Shown piece after piece: positions 8,472-17,483 of a DNA stretch of 64,000 nt (positions within the stretch are counted from its first letter, which is position 1; each line of letters begins with the position of its first letter). The position numbers and the translations under genes are program-made. The notes beneath the pieces are model-generated. The model did not search any database, was not told the origin of the DNA, and saw only the letters and a program-made list of their open reading frames with translations. The stretch is from assembly GCA_900696495.1 (NCBI GenBank), contig CAADGI010000023.1:1-64000 (forward strand), read 5' to 3'. Origin of the DNA: an uncultured Alphaproteobacteria bacterium. Its GTDB lineage: Bacteria; Pseudomonadota; Alphaproteobacteria; Micavibrionales; Micavibrionaceae.

Positions 8472-9080
8472 CTCAGCGAATTTTTTCAGGAATTCTCTCT
8501 TGCAGCTTTCCGCGTCTATCGGTTCCGGGCGCGGGACGCGCGCATCCGGCTTCGGCCCGAAAATCCGCAGGGCTTCATCCTCGCTGAACCCCGCCAGCGC
8601 CGTCGCCTCCAGCCAGGCCGCCATTGTATCGGCCTCCTTGATACGCCGCTTTAAATCCGGGTCGAGGACCGGCGGCAGGCCGAACCTTATATGGATCGCC
8701 CGCTGCAAACGCTCCTCGAATCCCCGGTAATCGACGCCGAGCGCGTTTTTAAACGGTGAAATCATGTCGCCGATCACATATTCCGGGGCGTCATGAAGCA
8801 AGGTCGCCAGTCGCCAGCCCTGCGACATCTGCCGCCCGGTCTGCGAGGCAATCGCCTCTACCAGAAGTGAATGCTGGGCGACCGAAAAAATATGCCCGCC
8901 CGATGTCTGCCCGTTCCACCGTGCAACGCGGGATAATCCGTGCGCGATATCTTCTATCTCGATGTCCATGGGCGAGGGGTCGACGAGGTCCAGCCGCCGC
9001 CCCGAAAGCATCCTTTGCCACGCCCGCGCCGGGGGTAAATCCGCACCCGTTTTAGGTGTCTTTTTTCGCATGTTTTTCAT
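8457..9080 (-). CDS. HD-domain hydrolase, YfbR-like
   Basis: This is a 207-residue metal-dependent phosphohydrolase of the HD superfamily. Visible ligands are His63 and His70 in [11 protein letters not shown], His96-Asp97 in [12 protein letters not shown], and Asp154-region [10 protein letters not shown]. The [10 protein letters not shown] block is typical of YfbR/5'-deoxynucleotidase-like and related YqeK-type proteins, which remove phosphate from deoxynucleoside monophosphates. The exact substrate cannot be read from sequence. The start codon at 9080 gives an N-terminal basic extension ([12 protein letters not shown]). It is divergent from ssb with about 80 bases between, so the two promoters face each other there. 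Confidence 0.85.
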   Translation of the reverse strand: MKNMRKKTPKTGADLPPARAWQRMLSGRRLDLVDPSPMDIEIEDIAHGLSRVARWNGQTSGGHIFSVAQHSLLVEAIASQTGRQMSQGWRLATLLHDAPEYVIGDMISPFKNALGVDYRGFEERLQRAIHIRFGLPPVLDPDLKRRIKEADTMAAWLEATALAGFSEDEALRIFGPKPDARVPRPEPIDAESCKREFLKKFAELEGQ

Positions 9081-9162
9081 GGTGAAAACCGTATCCTATT
9101 CGCTATACAACGTCTACAAAACCCGGCTATAATCCGCAGAATCATTGGAAAAGGAAGTCACT

Positions 9163-9630
9163 ATGGCAGGCAGCGTAAACAAGGTCATTCTAATCGGCAA
9201 TCTGGGCAAGGACCCGGAAATCCGGTCCATGCAATCGGGCGACAAGGTCGCCAGTTTTTCCATCGCCACGTCCGAAAACTGGAAGGACAAGGCGACCGGC
9301 GAGCGCAAGGAAAAAACCGAGTGGCACCGCGTCTCCGTCTGGAACCAGGGCCTGGTCAAGGTCATCGAGAGCTACGTGAAAAAAGGCTCCAAGGTTTACA
9401 TCGAAGGCCAGCTTGAAACCCGCAAATGGACCGACAAGGATGGCGTCGAGAAATACTCGACCGAAGTCGTCCTGCGCCCCTTCCGCGGCGAGCTCACCAT
9501 GCTGGATTCCAAGGGCGGCGGCGGTTCGTCGTTCCAGGATAGCGGCGCCAACGATTACGGCTCCGCCCCGGCCAAGGCGGCATCGGGCGGCGGGCGTGCC
9601 GACGATTTCGAAGACGAAATTCCTTTCTAG
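9163..9630 (+). CDS. ssb: Single-stranded DNA-binding protein
   Basis: SSB coats single-stranded DNA in replication, repair and recombination. The product is 155 residues. An OB fold spans roughly residues 2-110, starting [18 protein letters not shown], with conserved EWHRVSVW and [18 protein letters not shown] Gly/Ser/Ala-rich linker leads to the acidic tip DDFEDEIPF that recruits partner proteins. The ATG at 9163 with an AAGGAAG ribosome site is preferred over an in-frame TTG at 9145, because the fold begins right after it. Confidence 0.97.
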   Translation: MAGSVNKVILIGNLGKDPEIRSMQSGDKVASFSIATSENWKDKATGERKEKTEWHRVSVWNQGLVKVIESYVKKGSKVYIEGQLETRKWTDKDGVEKYSTEVVLRPFRGELTMLDSKGGGGSSFQDSGANDYGSAPAKAASGGGRADDFEDEIPF

Positions 9631-9653
9631 ATAAAAAACCGGAGGGTCAATCC

Positions 9654-10166
9654 ATGAGAATTTTGCCGTTCCTGCTGCTGTTCGCGTTGCTGCCCGCGCC
9701 TCTTTTCGCGGCTGACGAAAAACCCGCCGCCGCGGCCGAAGCGCCGAAGCAGGACCCGGCCGATCTCGACAAGCGTATCGCGCTTTCGAAAAAATGGCAT
9801 GGCCTGATGCCTGTTTCGGTGCGCGACCAGGTCAACATCGCCATCGACGAGGCCGCCGCCATGCAACCGGAAAACCAGAAGGAAATTTTCCGCGCCAACA
9901 TGAGGAATATTCTGAATTACCAGGCGATCGAGAAAATCTCGATCGACGCCATGGCTGAAATCTACACCGTCGCCGAGCTTCAGGCGCTGGTCGATTACTA
10001 CAGCAAGCCCGAAGCCAAAAGCGCGACCGCCAAACACCAGCTGTATGCCGGCAAGGTTTACCCCGAAATCACCCGCATGCTCGACCAGGCCATGATGAAG
10101 GCCCGCACGGGCGGCGTCGGCACCGGCGGCCCGTCAACACCCGTTCCTCCCGCAAGCGGTCAGTAA
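9654..10166 (+). CDS. DUF2059-like periplasmic protein
   Basis: The 170-residue protein starts with a signal peptide (MRILPFLLLFALLPAPLFAA) and an alanine-rich linker. It then has a helical domain with the pattern AEIYTVAELQALVDYYSKPEAKSATAKH, matching the DUF2059 consensus (tveEl..l..FY.sp.G...). It ends in a Pro/Gly tail. The function of the family is unknown. It sits between ssb and gyrA with short gaps of 23 and 31 bases, suggesting co-transcription. Confidence 0.72.
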   Translation: MRILPFLLLFALLPAPLFAADEKPAAAAEAPKQDPADLDKRIALSKKWHGLMPVSVRDQVNIAIDEAAAMQPENQKEIFRANMRNILNYQAIEKISIDAMAEIYTVAELQALVDYYSKPEAKSATAKHQLYAGKVYPEITRMLDQAMMKARTGGVGTGGPSTPVPPASGQ

Positions 10167-10197
10167 TTTTAGCGTTCAGTTCACTTCAGGATAAAGC

Positions 10198-12903
10198 ATG
10201 ACCAACCCAGCCGAACCCATAGACACACTGCCGACCGTCGCCCTCGAAGACGAGATGAAGCAATCCTATCTCGACTACGCGATGAGCGTCATCGTCAGCC
10301 GTGCGCTGCCCGATGTGCGCGACGGGCTGAAGCCTGTGCACCGCCGCATCCTGTTCGGCATGAAGGAGGGCGGTTTCACCTCCGACAAGGCCTACCGTAA
10401 ATGCGCCCGTATCGTCGGGGACGTCATGGGTAAATACCACCCGCACGGCAACCTCGCGATTTACGAGGCGCTGGTCCGCATGGCGCAGGATTTCTCGCTC
10501 CGCCTGCCGTTGATCGACGGGCAGGGCAACTTCGGCTCGCTCGACGGCGACCCGCCCGCCGCCGACCGTTACACCGAGGCGCGCCTCGGCAAGGCCGGCG
10601 AAATGTTCCTGGAAGAGATCGACAAGGACACCGTCGATTTCCGCCCCAACTACGACGAAACTGAAAAAGAGCCGACCGTCCTGCCCACGCGCATCCCGAA
10701 TTTGCTCGTCAATGGCGCGGGCGGCATCGCCGTCGGCATGGCCACCAACATCCCGCCGCACAATCTGGGCGAAGTTGTCGATGCCTGCATAGCCATGGTC
10801 GCCAACCCCGATCTCTCGACCGAGGAAATCAACAACATCATTCCCGGCCCCGATTTCCCGACCGGCGCCCAGATCCTGGGCCGCAACGGCATCCGCAGCG
10901 CCTATCACACCGGCAACGGCTCCATCACCATGCGCGCCAAGACCTCGTTCGAGGAAAGCGGCAAGCGCGAATCCATCGTCATTCACGAAATTCCCTATCA
11001 GGTGAACAAGGGCAAGCTGCTTGAGCGTCTCGGCGAAGTCGCCCGCGAGAAAATCGTCGAGGACATCTCCGAAATCCGCGATGAATCCGACCGCGACGGC
11101 GTCCGCATCGTTATTGAACTCAAGGTTAACGCCAATGCCGACGTCGTTTTAAACCAACTCTTCAAGCATACCGCGCTGCAGACGAATTTCGCCTGCAACA
11201 TGGTCGCGCTCTCCGGCGGCCGTCCGCAGACCATGCTCATCAAGGACATGGTCCGCGCCTTCGTGAAATTCCGCGAGGAAGTCATCACCCGCCGCACGAT
11301 CTTCGAACTCGGCAAGGCCCGCGAGCGCGCGCATATCTTGGCCGGTCTCGCCGTTGCCGTCGCCAATATAGACGAAATCATCGCGCTCATCCGCGCCGCC
11401 AAGGACCCCTCTGTCGCCCGCGAGCAATTGATCGCCAGGGCGTGGCCCGCGAAGGACGTCGCGCCGCTCATCGCGCTGATCGACGATCCCGAATACGGCA
11501 TCGACGAGCGTGGAAACTACAAAATGTCCGAGGCCCAGGCCAAGGCCATCCTCGACCTGCGCCTCCACCGCCTGACCGGTCTCGAGCGCGACAAGATCGG
11601 CAACGAACTCAAGGAAATCACCGACCAGATCGCCGAATTCCTCTCCATCCTCGGCAGCCGTGAAAAACTGCTCGACGTTCTCGTCACCGAACTGAAGGAA
11701 GTTAAGGAAAAATTCGGCACGCCGCGCCGCACCGAACTGGTCGACGCCGAATTCGAAGCCGACATTGAATCCCTGATCCAGCGCGAGGACATGGTCGTGA
11801 CGATTACGCATGGCGGCTACATCAAGCGCGTCCCGCTCGACACCTACCGCGCCCAGCGCCGCGGCGGCAAGGGCCGCTCCGGCATGGCCACGAAGGACGA
11901 GGATTTCGTTTCCGACCTCTTCGTCGCCTCCACGCACACGCCCATCCTGTTCTTCACCAGCAAGGGCCTCGTCCACCGCATGAAGGTCTACCAGGTTCCG
12001 CTCGGTACGCCGCAATCGCGCGGCAAGGCGCTGGTCAACATGCTCCCGCTGGAGCAGGGCGAGAATGTCAGCGTCTATCTGCGTCTCCCCGAAAACGAGG
12101 AGCATTGGGACAAGCTCGACATCATGCTCGCCACGTCGCACGGCTCCGTCCGCCGCAACAAGCTCACCGACTTCAAGAACATCCGCGCCAACGGCCTGAT
12201 CGCCATGAAGCTCGAGGGCGACGAGAAACTCGTCTCCGTCAAAATCTGCCATGAGGAAGAGGACATCATGCTGGCCACCAGACTCGGCAAGGCGATCCGC
12301 TTCCCGGTCACCGACATCCGCGTTTTCTCCGGCCGCACCTCTACCGGCGTGCGCGGCATCAAGCTTGCGAATAAAAATGACGAAGTCATTTCCATGTCGG
12401 TCCTGAAACATCTCGACGTCACCCCGGACGAACGCAACGCCTATCTCAAGGCTTCCGGCGCCGCCGAAGGGGTCGAGATCGAGGAAACCAGCCTCCAACT
12501 CACGCCCGACCGTTTCCAGGAAATGAAATCCAAGGAGCAATTCCTGCTCACCGTCAGCAACAAGGGCTTCGGCAAGCGGACCTCATCATACGAATACCGC
12601 CTCTCGGGCCGGGGCGGGCAGGGCGTCACCAACATGGCGCTCACCTCCAAGAACGGCGGCGAGGTCGTGGCCACATTCCCCGTCACCGACAGCCACCAGA
12701 TCATGCTCGTCTCCGACAAGGGCCAACTCATCCGCACACCGGTCGAAACCGTGCGCGTCACGGGCCGCAGCGCGCAGGGCGTCACCATCTTCCGCGTCGC
12801 GCCGGACGAAGAGGTGGTCTCCGTCGCCTGGCTGATTCAAGAGGATGACGACGAGGAAGGCGACGCGCTGCCCGAAACCGCGCTGGACGACGCCGAAGAA
12901 TAA
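10198..12903 (+). CDS. gyrA: DNA gyrase subunit A
   Basis: GyrA is the breakage-reunion subunit of type II topoisomerase. The 901-residue product has the winged-helix/tower core with catalytic Tyr125 (DRYTEARL). The C-terminal beta-pinwheel carries the GyrA box QRRGGKG (about 558-564), which is required for negative supercoiling and separates it from ParC. The quinolone-determining segment reads [17 protein letters not shown]: the E. coli Asp82, Ser83 and Asp87 positions are Asn85, Leu86 and Glu90. Leucine at the Ser83 equivalent is the classical resistance residue, here probably natural. An acidic tail (DDDEEGD) is present, as in other gyrases. Confidence 0.98.
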   Translation: MTNPAEPIDTLPTVALEDEMKQSYLDYAMSVIVSRALPDVRDGLKPVHRRILFGMKEGGFTSDKAYRKCARIVGDVMGKYHPHGNLAIYEALVRMAQDFSLRLPLIDGQGNFGSLDGDPPAADRYTEARLGKAGEMFLEEIDKDTVDFRPNYDETEKEPTVLPTRIPNLLVNGAGGIAVGMATNIPPHNLGEVVDACIAMVANPDLSTEEINNIIPGPDFPTGAQILGRNGIRSAYHTGNGSITMRAKTSFEESGKRESIVIHEIPYQVNKGKLLERLGEVAREKIVEDISEIRDESDRDGVRIVIELKVNANADVVLNQLFKHTALQTNFACNMVALSGGRPQTMLIKDMVRAFVKFREEVITRRTIFELGKARERAHILAGLAVAVANIDEIIALIRAAKDPSVAREQLIARAWPAKDVAPLIALIDDPEYGIDERGNYKMSEAQAKAILDLRLHRLTGLERDKIGNELKEITDQIAEFLSILGSREKLLDVLVTELKEVKEKFGTPRRTELVDAEFEADIESLIQREDMVVTITHGGYIKRVPLDTYRAQRRGGKGRSGMATKDEDFVSDLFVASTHTPILFFTSKGLVHRMKVYQVPLGTPQSRGKALVNMLPLEQGENVSVYLRLPENEEHWDKLDIMLATSHGSVRRNKLTDFKNIRANGLIAMKLEGDEKLVSVKICHEEEDIMLATRLGKAIRFPVTDIRVFSGRTSTGVRGIKLANKNDEVISMSVLKHLDVTPDERNAYLKASGAAEGVEIEETSLQLTPDRFQEMKSKEQFLLTVSNKGFGKRTSSYEYRLSGRGGQGVTNMALTSKNGGEVVATFPVTDSHQIMLVSDKGQLIRTPVETVRVTGRSAQGVTIFRVAPDEEVVSVAWLIQEDDDEEGDALPETALDDAEE

Positions 12904-12909
12904 GCCTCA

Positions 12910-14094
12910 ATGTTCAAATTCGAACAGCACCGCTTCCGCGTTCTTGATTCATGGCGCGGGCTGGCGGCCTGTTTTGTCGCGCTGTTTCATTTCCGCAATT
13001 TCGTCTATAGCCATCTTTTCCAACTCGACTTCGTCAACAACGCGCATCTGTTCGTCGATTTCTTTTTCGTCCTCAGCGGCTTCGTGATCTTCGCCAATTA
13101 CGAGGAAAAACTGCAGCAGGGCTACAGCCTCTGGAAATTCATGCTGCTGCGCTTCGGGCGGCTCTACCCGCTGCATTTCCTGCTGCTGATGCTGGTGACG
13201 CTCTATTGCCTTGCCGAACTGTACATTCCGGCGATGCAACATCCCGCCATGCCGGACAGCCCGTTCCGGGGCGCCGGCGAATTGCCTTACTTCTGGTCGC
13301 AGCTATTACTCGCGCACGGCCTCGGCATCGACGACCGCCTCAGCTTCAACCGCCCGAGCTGGACCGTCAGCGCCGAATTTTACACCTATGCGCTGTTCGC
13401 CATGCTGGTCCTGCTGTTCAAAAACCGCATCGGCCCGGTCCTCGTCCTGATCGCCGCCGCCGCCGGCTATTATTTATACAGCAGGCAAATCTACATATAC
13501 GGCACCTATGACTACGGATTTCTGCGCTGTATCTACAGTTTCGCCATAGGCGCGCTGCTCTGGCGCTTTTTCGCCCGCGTCGAAAGCGTCGCCGCCCCCA
13601 TCGCCCGCCGTAAAACCGCATTAATCAGCGCGCTCGAAATCCTGCTGGTCATGGCCATGATCATGGCGGTAACAATCTCGTCGGAGATGATCGAACGGAC
13701 TATGGCGCTGCCGTTTCTGTTCGCCGCCGCGATCTTCGTCTTTTCATTCGAGGCCGGAATCCTTTCACGCGTCCTGTCGCGCAAACCGTTCCTGCTGATC
13801 GGTGCGGTATCCTATTCCATCTACATGCTCCAGATCTTCATTGTCTCCGCTTTTGCGGTTGCGCTGAAACTTTTGCCCGGCCCGGAAAGCGCTCTTGAAG
13901 GCCGGATGGTCTGGGGCGACAATCTCTGGATAGGTGATCTTGTTGTAATTCTTTACCTTTTCGTGGTTGTCGCCGCCGCCATTATTACCTATTATCTCGT
14001 GGAAATGCCCGGCCGCGATTATTTCAGGAAACTGGCGGGCCGCGCCCCCGATGGGGATGCCACGGCAAACAAGGACCCAAATTCACATGGCTGA
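12910..14094 (+). CDS. Acyltransferase 3 family membrane protein
   Basis: This is a 394-residue polytopic protein of the acyltransferase-3/OafA type, which O-acylates cell-surface sugars. The N-terminal signature LDSWRGLAACFVALFHF (about 13-29) and the FVDFFFVLSGFVI block (about 48-60) are characteristic. RFGRLYPLHF (about 79-88) supplies the conserved Arg. About ten hydrophobic helices follow. It starts 6 bases after gyrA and overlaps the next methyltransferase gene by 8 bases, so the three are one transcription unit. The acceptor glycan is unknown. Confidence 0.9.
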   Translation: MFKFEQHRFRVLDSWRGLAACFVALFHFRNFVYSHLFQLDFVNNAHLFVDFFFVLSGFVIFANYEEKLQQGYSLWKFMLLRFGRLYPLHFLLLMLVTLYCLAELYIPAMQHPAMPDSPFRGAGELPYFWSQLLLAHGLGIDDRLSFNRPSWTVSAEFYTYALFAMLVLLFKNRIGPVLVLIAAAAGYYLYSRQIYIYGTYDYGFLRCIYSFAIGALLWRFFARVESVAAPIARRKTALISALEILLVMAMIMAVTISSEMIERTMALPFLFAAAIFVFSFEAGILSRVLSRKPFLLIGAVSYSIYMLQIFIVSAFAVALKLLPGPESALEGRMVWGDNLWIGDLVVILYLFVVVAAAIITYYLVEMPGRDYFRKLAGRAPDGDATANKDPNSHG

Positions 14095-14815
14095 AACTCT
14101 GGCTAAACTTGAGCCCGGCTATAACGAGCGCCTGTTCTCGGACAATTTCCGCGGTCGTCTTCACATCGCGCGTTTCATCTGGCTGCGCGATACGGTGCGC
14201 CGTTTGAATCTCAGGCCCCGCGCCGTGATGGAAATCGGCTGCTTCGATGGCCGCGCCGTTGAATTCCTGCCGCAGATCCCCGCGCGCTATATCGGCTTCG
14301 ACGCCGGGTGGGAAGACGCGCTGCAACTCGCCGCCCGCCGCTGGGCGTCCCAGCCGCATCTTGAATTCCGCGAATGCCTGAAGGCCGAGCAGATGAATTT
14401 GCAGGGCGAGACGTTTGACCTCATCCTCGCGCTTGAAACGCTCGAACACATCCCGCCGCAGGATCTCGAACCTTATCTCGAGACCGTCGCCGCCAGCCTC
14501 AAGCCCGGTGGTGCCTTCCTCGTCTCGGTGCCCAATGAAATAGGCCCGGTCTTCGCCGCCAAGCACATGCTCAAGGTCGCCTTCATCGGCAATTACGAAA
14601 CCTATTCCCTGCGGGAATTTATATTCGCAACATTAGGCATGGTCGAAAAAATAGACCGCCGGGAACATAAGGGCTTCAGCTACCGCCGCCTGATCAAAAC
14701 CCTTCAGCGGCACTTCACAGTCGAAAGCGCGCGGGGCATTCCCCTCGGCTTCCTGCCGCCATATCTGAATTTTGGGGTCGGCATCGTCTGCCGTCCGAAA
14801 GCGGGGCGGTCATGA
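14087..14815 (+). CDS. Class I SAM-dependent methyltransferase
   Basis: This is a 242-residue predicted methyltransferase with a Rossmann-fold motif I, VMEIGCFDGRAVEFLP (about 48-63). An acidic residue follows strand 2 (YIGFDAGWE), then LILALETLEHIPPQDL for motif II and SLKPGGAFLVSVPNE for motif III. The fold is sure; the substrate is not. The start is the ATG that overlaps the end of the acyltransferase gene, and the stop overlaps the coaD start by ATGA. The neighbourhood suggests sugar or lipid modification, but this is inference. Confidence 0.85.
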   Translation: MAETLAKLEPGYNERLFSDNFRGRLHIARFIWLRDTVRRLNLRPRAVMEIGCFDGRAVEFLPQIPARYIGFDAGWEDALQLAARRWASQPHLEFRECLKAEQMNLQGETFDLILALETLEHIPPQDLEPYLETVAASLKPGGAFLVSVPNEIGPVFAAKHMLKVAFIGNYETYSLREFIFATLGMVEKIDRREHKGFSYRRLIKTLQRHFTVESARGIPLGFLPPYLNFGVGIVCRPKAGRS

Positions 14816-15318
14816 CAGCGCATAAATCCAGGACCGGCGTCTATCCCGGCACCTTCGACCCCGTCACCAAGGGCCACCTCCACCTCATCCGCCGGGCCAG
14901 CCGCCTGGTTGATCACCTGGTGGTCGGTATCGCCGATAACCCGCGCAAGGGCCCCTTGTTCGACATCGACGAGCGCCTCGAAATGGTCCGCGCCGACATC
15001 GCCAACATGCATGAGAAGGGGTGCGAGATCGAGGTCCAGCCATTCGATGATTTACTGGTCCATTTTGCCCGGAAAATGAATGCCTCCTGCATTTTCAGGG
15101 GCCTGCGCGCCGTTTCCGACTTTGAATATGAATTCCAGCTGACGGGCATGAATGCCCGTCTCGACCCCGACCTTGAAACCGTTTTCCTCATGGCCTCGGA
15201 CAAGTGGCAGTTCGTCTCGGCCTCGTTTGTAAAGGAAATCTGCAGCCTTGGCGGGGATGTCGACGAATTTGTCACCCCGCAAGTGGCTGAAAAATTGAGG
15301 AAAAAGTACAAGAAATAA
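14812..15318 (+). CDS. coaD: Phosphopantetheine adenylyltransferase
   Basis: CoaD transfers AMP from ATP to 4'-phosphopantetheine, the penultimate step of coenzyme A synthesis. The 168-residue size is standard. The nucleotidyltransferase signature GTFDPVTKGHLHLI (about 13-26) holds the T/HxGH motif as KGHLH. The conserved FRGLRAVSDFEYEFQ (about 98-112) and the C-terminal FVSASFVKEI are present. It is translationally coupled to the methyltransferase gene upstream and followed by tRNA-Lys. Confidence 0.97.
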   Translation: MTAHKSRTGVYPGTFDPVTKGHLHLIRRASRLVDHLVVGIADNPRKGPLFDIDERLEMVRADIANMHEKGCEIEVQPFDDLLVHFARKMNASCIFRGLRAVSDFEYEFQLTGMNARLDPDLETVFLMASDKWQFVSASFVKEICSLGGDVDEFVTPQVAEKLRKKYKK

Positions 15319-15374
15319 GCCTCGGGAAGCTTGACGGGCAGGGTTTAAATCCATAATGTGCGTCAGTCCTGAAA

Positions 15375-15450
15375 GACCGCGTAGCTCAGCCGGTAGAGCA
15401 CATGACTTTTAATCATGGGGTCGTGGGTTCGAATCCCACCGCGGTCACCA
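15375..15450 (+). tRNA. tRNA-Lys (anticodon TTT)
   Basis: A 76-base cloverleaf with acceptor GACCGCG/CGCGGTC, D-arm GCTCAGCCGGTAGAGC, anticodon stem CATGA/TCATG around CTTTTAA (anticodon TTT), and T-arm GTGGGTTCGAATCCCAC. CCA is encoded. A structured repeat begins immediately after it. Confidence 0.98.
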
Positions 15451-15558
15451 TTCTGCTTCGCTCTGCGTAGCGCTTCGCGCGAAGCAGAGCTACGCGCAGA
15501 ATGCCCTGCGTAGCTTGCATCCTTCGCAGCTTTAGCGAAGAGGGATGGCGAAGCAGGG
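15451..15558. repeat. Double stem-loop repeat directly after tRNA-Lys
   Basis: Two adjacent long inverted repeats: TTCTGC...GCAGAA (15451-15502) and CCCTGC...GCAGGG (15504-15558). Both contain variants of the CTGCGTAGC and TTCGC words in nested pairs. They form a cruciform-like array between tRNA-Lys and the DUF502 gene. It could act as a tRNA trailer or terminator structure, or be a mobile palindromic repeat. No second copy is seen in the window. Confidence 0.7.
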
Positions 15559-15574
15559 CCGTTAAAGGAGTCGA

Positions 15575-16273
15575 ATGCAGGAAAAACCCACCATAAACGA
15601 CGCGCTGAAAAGACAGGTTTCCGTCCGCTGGAAAATCACGCTCCGGCGCTTGCGCAAATTTTTCCTGACCGGCGTTCTCGTCACCGCGCCGATCGCCATC
15701 ACGTTGTACCTCGTTTATGTGTTCATCGTTTTCATGGATCGCCAGTTGGCGAACATCCTGCCGAATAATCTTCAGCCCGCTTACGGCGAGAGTGTTTTCC
15801 CCGGCAGCGGTCTGATCATCAGCCTGATCTTTTTTATCCTTGTCGGCTGGTTCGCCACCAACGTGCTCGGTCAGATGTTCATTCGTATGTCCGAATACAT
15901 CATGGGCCGCATGCCCATCATCCGCACTTTCTACAACGCCATCAAGCAGGTCATCGAAACTCTGATGGGCTCGCAGGCCAAGGCCTTCCGCGAAGTCGTC
16001 CTGATCGAATACCCGCGCAAGGGCACATGGACGATCGGTTTCGTCACCGGCGTGCCCGAGGGCGAGGTCAAGGGCGGCCTGACTGAAAATCTTGTCACTG
16101 TTTTCGTGCCGACTGCGCCGAGCCCTGTAAACGGCTTCCTGTTATTCGTCCCGCGTGAAGATGTCATCGTGCTCAGAATCAGCGTCGACGAAGGCATTAA
16201 AATGGTTGTTTCCTGCGGCATGATCGCGCCGCCTCCGCCTGCTGAGCCGATCGTTGATAACAAGGTCGTATAA
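15575..16273 (+). CDS. DUF502 family inner-membrane protein
   Basis: The 232-residue protein carries the DUF502 signature. A basic N-terminus leads into two transmembrane helices (about 30-54 and 76-98) with the TAPIAITLYLVY segment. Next come GRMPIIRTFYNAIKQVIET (about 111-129) and FVPTAPSPVNGFLLFVPREDV (about 176-196), the best-conserved part of the family. The function is unknown; a plant homologue (LCV/COV) affects vascular patterning. The AAGGAG ribosome site is well placed. Its stop overlaps the start of the serine acetyltransferase gene by one base. Confidence 0.88.
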   Translation: MQEKPTINDALKRQVSVRWKITLRRLRKFFLTGVLVTAPIAITLYLVYVFIVFMDRQLANILPNNLQPAYGESVFPGSGLIISLIFFILVGWFATNVLGQMFIRMSEYIMGRMPIIRTFYNAIKQVIETLMGSQAKAFREVVLIEYPRKGTWTIGFVTGVPEGEVKGGLTENLVTVFVPTAPSPVNGFLLFVPREDVIVLRISVDEGIKMVVSCGMIAPPPPAEPIVDNKVV

Positions 16274-16896
16274 TGGAACTGATCGACAGCATCTGCGAGC
16301 GCGATCCGGCAAAACCGACTTATCTTGAAGTCGTCCTCGGCTATAACGGTTTTCACGCCGTCATGCTGCACCGGATGAACCACGCGATCTGGAACATGAA
16401 TCTGAAGGCTATCGCGCGCTTCCTCGCCAACATCTCCCGCATCCTGACCGGCGTTGAAATCCACCCCGAGGCGCAGATCGGCAAAAACCTCTTCATTGAT
16501 CACGGCACCGGCGTCGTCATCGGCCAGACCGCCATCATAAAAGACAACGTCACCATCTATCACGGCGTCACGCTGGGCGGCGTGCAGCGTCAGGGCGTCA
16601 ATCCCCATGCGAAACGTCACCCGACGATTGAAAACAACGCCATGATCGGGGCGGGGGCGCAGGTGCTCGGAGACATCACGGTCGGCGAGGGCGCGAAAGT
16701 CGGCGCCAATTCCGTCGTCACCTTCGACGTGCCGCCGCACAAAACCGCCCTCGGCATACCGGCCCGCATCGTCGGCGGCGACGACGTCAACCGCGCCTAC
16801 GGCATGCCCAGCCGTGACGAGATGGAAAAGCTCACCGCTACGCTGGATTCTCTTGTTCTGGAAGTCGAAGAACTCAAAAAATCCCTGAAAAAATAG
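16273..16896 (+). CDS. cysE: Serine O-acetyltransferase
   Basis: The enzyme acetylates L-serine with acetyl-CoA, the first step of cysteine biosynthesis. The 207-residue size matches the short EpsC/CysE type. A helical N-terminal domain is followed by a left-handed beta-helix of hexapeptide repeats (about 62-150). Family blocks GVEIHPEAQIGKNLFIDHGTG, VTLGGVQRQG, KRHPTIENNAMIGAGAQVLG and ALGIPARIV are all present. The catalytic His-Asp pair is in FIDHGTG. A short lysine-rich coiled tail ends the protein. It is coupled to DUF502 upstream. Confidence 0.95.
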   Translation: MELIDSICERDPAKPTYLEVVLGYNGFHAVMLHRMNHAIWNMNLKAIARFLANISRILTGVEIHPEAQIGKNLFIDHGTGVVIGQTAIIKDNVTIYHGVTLGGVQRQGVNPHAKRHPTIENNAMIGAGAQVLGDITVGEGAKVGANSVVTFDVPPHKTALGIPARIVGGDDVNRAYGMPSRDEMEKLTATLDSLVLEVEELKKSLKK

Positions 16897-16961
16897 GCTT
16901 TTAAAAAGCTTGCCATTTTCCCATAAATTGTTTACATAACATTATTCCAGGGAGATGGGTT

Positions 16962-17483
16962 ATGAATTTTGATATCGGGTTTACCATGGATTTAGCTGAT
17001 CCGGAGAATTTAAGAAAAAGTCTTAAAAGCCTTTTCCACGACGTTAGCGTCACCACAAATACCGATGGCTCGGTTACATCACGTTTGCCTTATCTATTTA
17101 ATATTAATATCAAAAATCCCGCGAAGCTTCAGCTTTGGAAACAACGGCTTGGATTGGGTCGTTCTACATGGATATTGGAACCGATCATTGCCGAGGGAAA
17201 AAATGAGCAGGAAAGCCTGATGAAGCTTTTTGCAAAGATTGCTTTTAATTTTGACGGAGGATTTTCCTTGTACCGTCCTAAAAAAGGACAGGCTGAAGAT
17301 GTTCTCAAGGATAACGGGAAGTATAACGTCATCCGTGCGAATGATCGTTTGCATGATCATGACAGCCCGTTGCTGATTGATTTTTATGAAATTTCGGTTC
17401 CGTTTCCGGGAATGATTATTAGAGAAGATTTTGATGAAATACACGTTCACCTTATTACACCCGAAATATTAGCCGCTTCGTAA
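16962..17483 (+). CDS. Hypothetical protein, AT-rich orphan
   Basis: The 173-residue soluble protein has no family I recognise. The translation has a plausible mixed alpha/beta composition, with no signal peptide or transmembrane helix. A strong GGGAGA ribosome site lies before the ATG. Base composition is AT-richer than recG and cysE, consistent with recent gain or weak codon selection. The upstream TTTACATAAC (16931-16940) recurs before the orphan gene at 57086. Its 3' end overlaps the convergent recG stop by 15 bases. Confidence 0.68.
   Translation: MNFDIGFTMDLADPENLRKSLKSLFHDVSVTTNTDGSVTSRLPYLFNINIKNPAKLQLWKQRLGLGRSTWILEPIIAEGKNEQESLMKLFAKIAFNFDGGFSLYRPKKGQAEDVLKDNGKYNVIRANDRLHDHDSPLLIDFYEISVPFPGMIIREDFDEIHVHLITPEILAAS

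Noticed and set aside
11149-12540. Long open frame antisense to gyrA (463 codons)
   Set aside because: It is the mirror frame of a GC-rich, strongly biased gene. The translation has no domain and is dominated by acidic/hydrophobic alternation typical of antisense frames.
15451-15558. CRISPR-like array after tRNA-Lys
   Set aside because: The repeats are nested inverted repeats rather than regularly spaced direct repeats, and there are no spacers or cas genes.
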